This document shows, one piece after another, positions 1 to 10,900 of a stretch of DNA of 64,000 nucleotides. The stretch is from Gordionus sp. m RMFG-2023 (Eukaryota > Nematomorpha > Gordioida > Chordodea > Parachordodidae). Under the pieces are notes generated by a model. It saw only the letters and a list, made by a program, of their open reading frames with translations. It ran no database searches and was not told the DNA's origin. The stretch covers positions 34,050,730 through 34,114,729 of the forward strand of contig NC_088778.1 in the NCBI RefSeq assembly GCF_954871325.1, in the 5' to 3' direction. A program made the position numbers and the translations under genes. The stretch's first letter is position 1. Each line of letters starts with the position of its first letter.

Positions 1-362
1 GGAATTGGGTGGTCGGCCATGAATCGAGATTTCCATTCAATGATGGCACTATCAAAGGAAGGGTCAGAATTTATGGAATTAGGATTGACTAAATTTTTGG
101 TTAAAAGACAGCTCGATATAAAGGCAGTTAAGGCAAGATCGGAAGGGGATCTGATGCCTAGTCCTCCCAACTTGGTAGGAAGGGTGGCTTGTGTCCACGC
201 TAATTCATGGAATTTTAGATTAAGGATACTTTCAATTAGGACTTTAATCCCATTTTCATAAATGCCTAAGGAAGTGGGAAATTTAAAAATAGGGGTAAAG
301 CGGAGCGCGTAAAGAATTTTTGGGATATTGAAGAAATTTTTCAAGAGAAAAAAGGCTTTATA
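1..362 (-). mobile_element. Non-LTR-type RT protein fragment, running off the left edge
   Basis: Read on the minus strand, one frame stays open for about 120 codons down to the window edge. It contains FNIPKILYALRFTPIF, then WTQATLPTKLGGLGIRS and DLALTAFISS. I recognise this as the segment downstream of the RT core in a retrotransposon protein common in invertebrates, in which a '..W.QASLP..GGLGIR' block precedes a 'KRPDG..LIPW' block. The frame shows no break here, so this copy is younger than the other remnants of the same family at 5.7-6.1, 9.4-9.7 and 19.2-19.7 kb. The assignment to a non-LTR lineage rests on the QGDPL-type RT motif of the 19.5-kb copy. The rest of the element lies outside the window. 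Confidence 0.6.
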
Positions 363-404
363 ATTATATAATAATTTACATATTAATAATCTTGACAATG
401 TATT

Positions 405-480
405 CATAATAATGCATTTAAAAGCGTCATTGAATGCAAATCAGTTCGATCCGCCATGGGTAATTCCATAAGGGTAATTG
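405..480. repeat. Fragment of MITE family A
   Basis: Contains the internal block of family A (aaaagcgtcattgaatgcaa followed by a diverged copy of the cagctgg-cccgccat motif). It has no terminal inverted repeats and abuts the truncated end of the hAT derivative at 487-2232, so it looks like a broken piece. Confidence 0.5.
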
Positions 481-486
481 CTACAA

Positions 487-2232
487 AATCTATTTATGAC
501 AGTGTGAAATATTTTCGATTTCTGATATGAAAAAATTTTACGTCTAAAGAATTACAAGTAAATAAAAAAGGTTAATTAATTCATACATATGCCTCAATTG
601 ATAATGATTTTTAAAAACCACTTAATATAATATAATTCTTAAAACTTACATTGGCAAAAGGTCATGAAACTAATATAACTCTCTGTTATCATTTTAGACA
701 ATGTTTTATAGAATAAATTAATAAGGAAAAATTTATAGGCCCAACCAAAGCAACATTTCTTGAAGAAATTATAAACGACCAATCCAAATCATAAAACTAT
801 ATTGTGGTTACAGCTTGCTCTTAGATGACATGATGGAAGTTAGATAACTATTGGAGAAAATAAATTTATATAAGATTATCCTCCATCCATATATAAACGA
901 CTACACATTTGACCATTATTGATCATCTAAAATATGCAATCACATGCTCTCAGCAGCTGTAGATCATCTTAACTTACATAGCCAAACAAATAGTAGATGT
1001 TGGTTAATTTGCAGTCATATGACACTCACGATGGTAACTCATATCAGAATTTATTATTCTAGATAAATTGATAATAAAAACACTATCTTTGAATAAATTA
1101 TACAAATATATTGAAGCCTTATGTTATTTACACGGCAAGGATGCCATATTAGAGAATTTTATAACTATAAAATAAGAATCAGAGTGATATGATGGAAGCA
1201 ATTAAGGAATATTGTCCGTTATTCCCTTAGAAAGGATGTCAGGAATTTTAGTTCCACCTCTAGTTGGTATATTAATATTAAAATAATAGTAATTTGTAAT
1301 AATATCAATAATATATTCGTATTAAAAATTTAACTCAAAACTGTTTTTCAATAAAAAAAAAATAGTAGCTTTCCTAAAAACAGGTTTAAAAAAGAGAGGA
1401 AAAGATATCTAATTGATTACATCCATTGTGGGATGAATAATAAGACGTTTAATTTTAATAAAATTTTTAAATGAATAGATGGCGTTAAAAAATTTAATGT
1501 AAATTGTTACTTATGTTTATTTTCAAAAGCATTTTATAGTAAAATTTATTAAAATATTAACTGTATATAACTGTCAAAAACGTCTGTAAAAGTGTTTTAC
1601 CTATTATTTTATTATCAATTATATATAATAGAATATAATAAACTATATGTCTACTTCAATATTGGTCTACTTACTTTTTATAAAGAAATCTCTTATAATT
1701 ATTTGGACTTGAAAATATTTTTAGAATTATAATTAAATTTAAAATGAATAATATAGTTGATTAGTGATTTTGAACTCGGCTAATTACAATATTAAATATG
1801 TTAATTTTCAATTAATAAATGTATATTTTTAATTAGGGTTATATAATAATTTAAATAATAAAAGTCAATTTCAACTATTAATGCTAAATTAATAAGTTGT
1901 TTGTTATATTGATATTTTATTTTCACAGAATTTGATTGCAAGATGATGTAGTAAAAATATAATTTATATGTATTAATCAAATCTAATAATTAAAATAGTA
2001 ATCATTTAATGTAAAATTTAAATAGTCTTATTAATTTCCAAATAATAAAATTTAATCTATATATTACCTAATAGAATTATAATAGAAATGGTTGACATCG
2101 CAAATCAAAAAAATTTGTTTTTAGTTCAAGGGGATATTAAGGAGCCATTAAAAACAAAATTTTGCTTCAGGGGGCTATTCAAATTTTTCAGGGGGCTCGA
2201 TCCCCTGCGCTCCTTTCATAGTGACGCCACTG
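487..2232 (-). mobile_element. Non-autonomous hAT-like element C1 (truncated)
   Basis: Aligns in reverse orientation with the element at 42172-44260 over its whole length, for example around 'catatgcctcaattgat' and the 'ctctcagcagctg' block. It ends at 2232 with the reverse complement of CAGTGGCGTCAC, matching the left terminus of that copy. About 250 bp of the opposite end is missing and is replaced by a family A MITE fragment. No transposase reading frame is present, so it must have depended on enzyme supplied in trans. Confidence 0.65.
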
Positions 2233-2277
2233 ATTATTCTCACTTTAAAACGGTATCGCATTATGAATGCAGCCTGT

Positions 2278-2472
2278 TAGTGTTGTTAAAAAGCCTAATT
2301 TGGGTCGATTTTAAAAAACGGCCCAATTAACCTCAAGATTTAACAAGTAAAAGCCCAAACATTTCTTCCATCTATGAACAAAATCACCAGGTTTACACAA
2401 TATTATTTTTGTTATAATCTTTAAAGGGTCGTTTTTAAAAGTAGACCCGAATCGGGATTTTTAACCATACTA
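2278..2472. mobile_element. hAT MITE family B, copy 1
   Basis: Starts TAGTGTTGTTAAAAAGCC and ends in a diverged inverted copy before CATACTA. Family B consensus ends are TAGTGTTGTTAAACGGCTCG. This copy is old. Confidence 0.5.
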
Positions 2473-2734
2473 CAGCCTGTTATAATTTGGTATTTTGTCG
2501 GTTAACTATTCGAATGCTCAAATATCTTAAACTCACCAAATTACATTGTTAAAAGTGTTTTTTAAATTTCACACTAAAGTATATTGGATCAGTATATATA
2601 ATAACATAAATAAAACGTGACTCTTCTAAATCAAAATCTTTCATTAACACTATATATTAATTTATTGATATTTTGTCAGCTCTTAAATGTTTTTAGTTTC
2701 ACATCTATATTAGTTAATTTTTGATATTTTATCA

Positions 2735-2955
2735 GCAGTGGTCTTTTGAGATTTTAGGAGTTTTTAAACTAAATCAATGATGTTTTGATTTAGATCTTAT
2801 GAGTATTTATACTAACTAAATGATGTTTTGACTTCTCAACATTGTGGTCTTTAGAGATTTTAGGAGTTTTTAAACTAAATCAATGATGTTTATATTTAGA
2901 TCTTATGAGTTTTTATACTAACTAAAGGATGTTTTGACTTCTAAACATTATATAA
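2735..2955. repeat. 107-bp tandem duplication
   Basis: Two near-identical units start at 'ggtctttNgagattttagga' (about 2740 and 2847), each with the same 'taaatcaatgatgtt' and 'tactaactaaa' blocks. A weaker third copy appears near 3090-3200. Confidence 0.7.
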
Positions 2956-3326
2956 ACATATATAAATTACATTATATAATTATTAGTCTAATTTAGATAA
3001 TGTTTTGCTTATTAACAATATTAGTTAAATTTGTTATTTTTTTATCAGCTCTCAAATGCTTTTTTAGCTTCACTTTTGTTAAATTTAGTCAATTTCAGTG
3101 ATTTTATGAGTTGCTAAACTAAAACAATAATGTTTAACATTATATTATTTAAAATATATGAGTTTCTAAACTAAATTAATGATGTTCAACATTATATTAT
3201 TTAACATTATATATATTACATTGTATAATTATTAGACTCCTCAAGATTATATATTACATTATATAATTTTTAGTTCAATTTAGACAAGTTTTTGACCTAT
3301 ATAAATTACATCATATAATTATTTGT

Positions 3327-3430
3327 AGGGCTGCGCCGGTATTAAATATCGGATCGGATCGGTACCGATATTTAGCGATTACTGAAATTATCGGATAGGA
3401 CCGATACCTGTAAAAAACCGATCCGATCTT
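3327..3430. repeat. hAT-like terminus with CGGATCGG subterminal repeats
   Basis: Begins TAGGGCTGCGCCGGTAT and is followed by clustered cggatcgg/ccgat motifs on both strands. This is the usual layout of a hAT end with transposase-binding repeats. No partner end was found nearby, so the element is broken or its other end has decayed. Confidence 0.35.
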
Positions 3431-5203
3431 TTTACTTTTCTTTTTTTTTGTTATTTTATTTTATGTTATGTATATTTATTTTACATTATTATAATATTTT
3501 CTAAATAATTTTTTTAAATTTTATTTCTTCTTTAAAATAGATTTATAGTATTTTTAATGTTTTTTTTTATAAAAATAGAAAGGTACACCCAAAGTTTTTT
3601 TTATTTTAAATCTTTTTAAATAACGCCAATTTTTTTATTTATACTTTAAATAAAAGAATTTTTTTATATATGGTATCTGAATTATGGAAATATTTTACAA
3701 AAGGCAAAGATAATTTTGCAAAATGCGTCTGCCTTCAGTACGGCAGGAGATATAGATAGTCCATATCATAGAAGCTTATTCCCAGAAAATCTAGAGGCTC
3801 ACATATTTATTTTAAAAATCTAAAAATTTTATATATTAAATATTACAATCTTATAATTCCAACATAAAATGGATATATTATTAAATATATATTTTTTTAT
3901 TATAATCTTAATTGTAGAAATAAAAAAATTAAATTAAATTTATTATCATTAGTTTCACATACTTCTCGAAACTAAACACTAATCATATCTTCGAAATAAA
4001 ATTTGCCCATATTACTAATATAAGATTTTTTATCATCAATTAAATTAATATAGACTCAAAGTTCTAATAAGAAAGCCAGCTATTTATGAAACTTATGTAA
4101 ATCAGAAATGGCTAAATTGCAATATTTTGGTTACCATGTTTTTAATTTCATTATAAATTTCCTTGTTAAAATTTGTAGGGGTCATTTTAGCTTATTTACC
4201 CCTCTAAATTTTATTTTAAAATAGTATTACTAGTATATCCAACCAGCATAAAACTTACTATATAGTTTCTAAATTTTTTTAAAATAAAACAAAAATATTT
4301 TTCCTAATTTTATGATCCAGATTGATATTATTTGAAAATATGTTATTTTTGAAAAATAACAAGCAATACTTATTTTTTTTATATATAATATATTAAAATT
4401 AATAAGGGTTTTTTATGAAATCCTTTTGAAGATATACTTTTAATCACTATTTTCCAGAGGTGTGTATCTAGATCCTGTATCTAGATATTGGTATCTGTAT
4501 CTAGATAGATTCTTGATTAAAATATCGGTATCTAGATATTATTTTAGACGATGTATCTGTATCTAGATCCATTTAAAAAGTATCTTTTAACAACTCTGCT
4601 ATTTTCCCATAGTTGATTTTTAACTAATAAATCTATTGATAACAGTCCATTATCTATGATCATTTTAGCTTGAGTTTTTACATCTTTAGATTTCATTTTA
4701 TTAATTTCTTATTTTCTAATAATTCCCGTGATAGGAAATGTTGCATAAAATAATATACAAATATAAATATCCAAAAAAATAAGTTGAATATGGCAATAAT
4801 ATAAAAAAAAATCTATTTTTTTAAAAAATGAAATAAATAGGAAAGTTTATGTATGATTTAAATTCAGTTTAATCGACAAATATTAAATAATAAACTTTGT
4901 CGCACAAGTAGTATTCCTATTATGGGTTGGCCAATTACAAATATAATTTGATTTTTTATAAATTATTGATATTTATAAAACTTAAAGAAAAATATTAAAT
5001 TCCCAAGCTATTTTGTTTCAATTTTTACGATTTCTTTTATTCGTTTTCTTCGTTCAAACTATGCCCTTATAAAAATATAGAAATATAGAAATATTTAATC
5101 ATCTCTCCGTACAAGTGTAGTAGATCAAACATATATTTTAGACTACGCTATGACACAAATCTTTGTCATCTCTTTTAGAAAAGAAAAGGTAAAAGAAGGT
5201 TAA
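3431..5203. other. AT-rich gene-free stretch
   Basis: No supported exon. At 4455-4575 there is a cluster of ATCTAGAT-containing motifs (at least five), resembling subterminal repeats of a decayed DNA transposon. A weaker relative lies at 29050-29100. Confidence 0.4.
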
Positions 5204-5227
5204 AAAGAAAGAAAGAAAGAAAGAAAG

Positions 5228-5314
<87 letters not shown>

Positions 5315-5315
5315 A
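5204..5315. repeat. (GAAA)n microsatellite ending in (GA)n
   Basis: About 110 bp of near-pure GAAA units, ending in GAGAGAGA. Confidence 0.95.
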
Positions 5316-5734
5316 TATTTAATAGTAATTAGAGTGCGATGCTAGTTGGTATGCTCCATTATAAAATATGGCTGCTTATAATAAGTGAAATTTTTTTGGG
5401 GATCATATTGATTCATCGGAATATGAATGATAGAAAAAAATAATATTATTCCTATTAAGAATAATTCTTTTAAAATTTAATAATTTATTTAATATAATAC
5501 CTAAAATTTTAAAAATAAAATAACTGTCGGCTTAATACTATGAGCTTTCTTTTTTGGGGAAACACATTTTAACTAAGCCGAATTAAGAAGATTTTGACTA
5601 TTACACAATTATATTTCATAAATCTACCCGTGCATAAAAACTAAGAGCGAAATAGAATTTGAAGGGATTATCTTCCTGCAATAAAATAATGGGGATTAAT
5701 GTAAAATATGAATATAAATTTATGTTTGTGCGTG

Positions 5735-6110
5735 CTAGAAGAAAATGATGAGGCTAAGTAAAATCCTATATTAAGGATTTACCCGAGGTCCCAAGGAATC
5801 GTAGTCATTCCTCGGGTCTTAATCCGTCTGCGTGGTGATAGGTTGATTGTCCCCAGAAGGTAAGTTATGTATATGATAGAGAATCAACAAAGGCAAGGCT
5901 CGTAATTATTATTTGAAAAGGAAAAATTCCAAATATGCATCGGAGGAACTATTAGGCGGGATTTTCTGCCGTAAATTTTATTGGTAATATTTAAGTCCGC
6001 TTGTCGTCCGTGATCTCGATAATGGCTGCCATAACCGGCTGGGATATAATGGGGAAGTGATTATTTGCTAATCTTACGAATCGCTTTTTAAAATATCTTT
6101 TCCGGGGTCT
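5735..6110 (-). mobile_element. Decayed RT-family C-terminal remnant
   Basis: A GC-elevated island. On the minus strand it shows an RDHGRQADLNITNKI-like segment and, after frame changes, RGMTTIPWDLG and GKSLI followed by DFT. These correspond to the 'RPDGMTLIPW..GK.L.WDVT' C-terminal block of the same retrotransposon family as 1-362. The frame is interrupted several times. Weak exon-like frames also occur on the plus strand, but the family match explains the region better. Confidence 0.45.
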
Positions 6111-6860
6111 GGCATCGTTAAAATTCGAATCGTCGTTTATTTTTTAAAGAAAAATCCCTATATTTTTATTTATTTTTTAGTGCTCTAAGGCTTGGCCAAG
6201 TTTTTATTCTAAAAAGAATATGGTTCTAACATTAAGTTGAGGCTAAATTTAGACGTTTAAGTCAGTTTTTAAAGGGATATACTTGACCACTATTGGAGTC
6301 GGTTAAAGTTAGGCGATTTAACATCACAAAAAAAACTGAAATTTTTTTAAAAATAAATTGAACATTTTTTTTTAGAATAATAGTTAAAAATATATACGTT
6401 TAGCGGCAATATTTTTTTTTCCCCGCGATGTGCTATTTTTTTTAACGTTTAAATCATTTCCTTTAGCGAGTTTTTTTTTAAATTTAAAAATTTGAATTTT
6501 ACCGGAAATGTAATCCACCATGTTTAGAATAACCTATCTTATTCATTGTAGAAAAAAATTTTGCCGTTAATCTTTGAGTCATTTACAATTAATAAAAAAA
6601 AATTAATATAAATTATATTTGGGTCCATAAGTTTCATTATTAAAATTGTCTGAAAATCATTAGGAAAGATATTCAAGTGGAATACAGTTCCGGTAGGAAA
6701 ACGCTATCAAAGTATTTAAAGTTGAAAAAATAACACGTTCACGCTAAAAAAACATACAATATAATTTGCTGCTAAGGTTAGAAAAAGTGCTTCGAATGTT
6801 AATGCTCTTAAATATCTATTTATATTTACACATAAATGATAAACCATCTTGTATAGTAGA
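6111..6860. other. AT-rich gene-free stretch
   Basis: Homopolymer-rich sequence. I see no exon, repeat family or RNA gene that I can support. Confidence 0.4.
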
Positions 6861-6861
6861 A

Positions 6862-7209
6862 ATCTGCAAAAGTAGGCCCAGACCGTACCGGCCTGAGTCC
6901 GGCCCGGCCTATTTTAGAAAAACCGGGTTCGGGCCGGGTCGAGCTTAATATTATTTTTAAAAATTCTTCCTGGGCCCATCGGGCATCGGAAATTTTTTTT
7001 AAATATATCTAAATTTATCAATTTTATATTGAATTTTTTTATTTAAAATAAAAATATTTGATGCCATATAACATATGACTTATATTTTGAGTAATTTATA
7101 AAAATTAATTTCTATATTTAAATAAATTCGGGCCGGGTCGGGCCGGTAAATTATTTTAAAAAAATTTCGGGTTCTAGCCGGGTTTGAAAAATTGGCCCGA
7201 TGCAGATTA
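6862..7209. mobile_element. hAT MITE family D (GC-rich ends), copy 2
   Basis: Inverted ends, ATCTGCA..GGCCC on the left and GGCCCGATGCAGAT on the right, enclose clusters of CGGGCCGGG and CCGGCCCGG motifs at both ends and an AT-rich middle. The architecture is the same as D1 (33462-35295), which carries a transposase remnant. Confidence 0.6.
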
Positions 7210-7860
7210 CTAACTTGTAACGCAGATTTGATTTGTTTATAAATGAATTATAAGCAAATGTACACTCCTTAGATGGAAAAAATTTATAATTTAAATTATA
7301 TTTTACAAATGTATTTATATATAAAAAAAAATATAGATTCCTTTTGGCATATATTGGCGCCTGATTACAGAGAAATAGTGTTCTCAAGAATGCAAATATG
7401 CTAGATTATAATCAATATTGTTAGATTTTATGTGTCATCCACTAGTAATAGAAGGTAATATTTGCCAAAATCAGAACATATAAATACGGAGGAAAAGTTT
7501 TAAAAAAAACCTAATAAAAAATACAAGCATAAACTCTATATTTAGCCTAAAAATTAATTAAAATATTGAATTTATAAATATAATTACAATTACAATATCA
7601 GATCATTAGACGTTTCCTATAATGGTTATAAAATATTATGCTAGGTTGATGATGTCAAATTATCTATAAGGAACTTTAAAGGGATATATTGAACAACAAA
7701 ACCTTAATAATTTTTTCAAAAAATAAAATATTATTATAAACTATTTAGTAAAGTTACCGGTTATTTAATTTCGAATAAAAGGATATGTCATTGTAATTAT
7801 ACTCCAAAAAAAAATTATCACAAATTACATATAATATTAAATAATTAAATGTAAAAATAT

Positions 7861-7922
7861 TTACTCTTTCGGGAGACATCCTCTAATACCATGACAGTAT
7901 TCGTTACTTCCACAGTTACATT
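7861..7922 (-). CDS. EGF gene last exon e8 with stop
   Basis: Phase-1 acceptor. Encodes CNCGSNEYCHGIRGC then LPKE and a TAA stop, giving a free Cys-rich C-terminus with no membrane anchor. Confidence 0.75.
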
Positions 7923-10900
7923 CTAAATTTTAAAAAAAATATATATATGTATTGGCGGATGGGGAATAATCTTTTTTTTTTGACTTAGAATCATGATCTG
8001 CAAATTTATAATTCTTTTTTTCAATACTCCTGGGCTGGATCTTAAGGATTCAAAGAAGGTTTCTAAAATCTAAGTGGCATCCTGGATCAAATATCAGGAA
8101 TGTTTAATTTTTAAAAAAAATAAAATATTTTTATTTTTATTATCTATACTATTTTCGCATCGAGTTCCGTAATAGTTTCTTAAGCACCAACAATTCCCAT
8201 TATACTTGCATGTATTATTCCAAAAAAATTTTTGGCAATCAGTCCGACATTCTTTTTTGGCGCGAGTCAATCACACATATTTTTTCCGGAAGTGCACCAA
8301 AAAAAAATGAAAGAAAAAGGGAATAATATTATTTTTTCGAATATCGTTTTAAAAAAAAGCTTTAATCTTGGGCTCCAAAATTAGTCGATGACATATGATA
8401 ATACCTAAACTGACGATATTTGAAAGCGTCGTGGCGAATCAGCTGGACCCGCCATTTTGGTAACCGGTAATATAGTAATTATTCTCGTGTTAAAAACTAA
8501 CTATTAAATTGATAACCTTGCTTCCTTTACCATCCTCGAATTGCGTCTCAGAACATAGGAAATAAAATTGGCTTCTCGTTCAAAAATTAAGTATTTTTAA
8601 ATAATGATATAGAGGTATAAACAAAATGGCGTCCCCAGCTGTTTAACAGTGAGATGTGTCAGTCTAGGTATCATTATGTGTCATCAAAATTGGTGTTTGT
8701 TAAACGCGACCCGATTTCGGCAATTTTTGAAATTAATATTTTTGCCGCCAAAAAAAATTAATAAAACACGAAAGCCCCCGAGATTTCGTTGATAGATGTT
8801 GTACACAAACCTTTCTCTCCCAAATCTTTGATGCGAAATCCCCAAGGTTCGCGCGTATATATCTTTTTTGGCGCTAAAACATTGGGTTATAGCGGTTTAA
8901 CAACAAACATGCCCTAATTTTATGGAATTTTTTTATTTCCACGATTAAATGAATATCGAGTTTCAAATTTTTCACAAAAACACTCCCTAAAAATATGTAT
9001 ATATATACCGAATTCACAATTATCGCCGTAATAGCCCAATTCGCAGAAACAACCACCTAAGGGTGTGTTCAATATTGTATTATTTCTGTTACAGGTGGAT
9101 TCTTTAAAGAGAGAAAATATACGTGTAAAATGTGTCGAATTTGTTTAAAAGTTTTATAAAAATAAAATATATTTATAAGATTATTATGATTTTTGAATTT
9201 TGATTTTTGAAAGAAAAGACCTTTGTCACATGTAGTCCCATATTTCCAATCCCTACAACGGCATTGACCATCCGCACGGCAAAATTTATTGTCGGGACAT
9301 AAGCTACCATCTAATGATAAAAAAAAAAAATTTATATACAAACAACCAAAATTATAATAGAAGTTTGTCAATCCTAAATGAGGATGATAAGCGTCCCGAT
9401 GCCATGTCTATGACATCTTGGCACTGCGGCAATAAGACTTGTCTGGGATGTCTCATGCGTTACCTCATTTCCGGCTAACAGAAACACTGACCCCCCTTGG
9501 AACTCCAAGAAATCAATAAATGCAATAGATGTTGGTCTCTTCTTAATTCCTTTATTTTTTATTCCTCTAAATTTTATACAAACAAAATCACAATTTATAA
9601 TAGAATTATCGTCCAATTTGGAATATAAATCAGCAGAATTAACTCATATTAATATTTTTTTACAGAATATACGAGTTTCAGGATAAAATGGGGTTAGAGT
9701 CCGTGCTGAACTTGAAATTTGTTTTAAAAATTGATTTAGATGCCATTGTTAAAATCGTTATTTTCGCACTGCTCTATTCCCCAAGATTTCTAGTAAACGG
9801 TGACAGTTTAATAATCAATAAACGATTAATTTTACGATTAATTTTGATAAAGAATAAATAACGGGTACCTGGTGAGGTGCTGCCATTCAAACGACCCGGC
9901 ACGGCTCGACCCGGCACGGCTCGGCCGGGTTTCCTGCCCAACTCAGATTATTTTCATGGACAATAATGGCGAAATATTCGATTTTCAAATATTCGACCCG
10001 GCTCGGGTATTTTTTTTATATAAAAATTTTTTTTTACAACAGTTAGCGGGGCAGGTTCGAGCCCACAAGTTCTCTGATAAATATACACATATAAATATAT
10101 AAACTTATCAACTATCTAAAAGAATTTATTTAATTTACTAAAAAAAAAAAAAATTGATAGAGAGCTGCAGATAGAACAGTTATCCACTCATATTTTATTC
10201 TTCCAAAGGGTCGGGAAAGGGGAGGAGGAGATGACGGGAGCCGATTAAGACAACAAAAAACGAAATTTTTTTTAGCGTTTTTAAACGCTTTGTTTTCTTA
10301 AAATTGGAAGTTAACTCAATATCTTTCTAAAAAAAAAAAATGGTTCTGAAAAGAAAAGGAAATGAATAAAAATAAACGCTTAAATATACTTCGCGTCACG
10401 TTTTCCGGGGTAACTTTGCATAAGCATCTACCCAAACTATCGCATCCGGATGAGACCAGCGGATCGCACGGGCAGTCTTATGACATATGATGGAAGAGAA
10501 AAAAAAAATTATTTTGTGCTTTATTGGGATCTTAAATCCCAAAAATGATTGAATCTCGATTTCCTAGCACCGATTAATTTTTTTGTGGAGGAGAAAAAAT
10601 CTATACATAATTCCCTAATGATTAAGAATGTATCGGTAGGATAAGAGGATAAAATTTGTTGAAATTATCAATTTCCTATTTGTCGAACAATTACGGTTTT
10701 GTTAAAAACCGCCCAATGTTGAGTTCGATTTTAACGGTCCGTTTAACACTTTTTTAGTCGATATCGATATTTATAAAGCGAGCTTCTTAGAGATTTGGCG
10801 AATAGAGGGTCCCTAGAGGGTCCAAACCTTTTCTTTCCCATCTTATGAGCAATCTTCGGGATTACGTTCACCTTTATATTCTGGCTAAAGAACATCAACC

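Noticed and set aside
9687-9861. 57-codon plus-strand frame with a signal-anchor-like N-terminus (MGLESVLNLKFVLKIDLD..)
   Set aside because: Overlaps the tail of a decayed RT-family remnant and has no partner exon. Better explained as chance.
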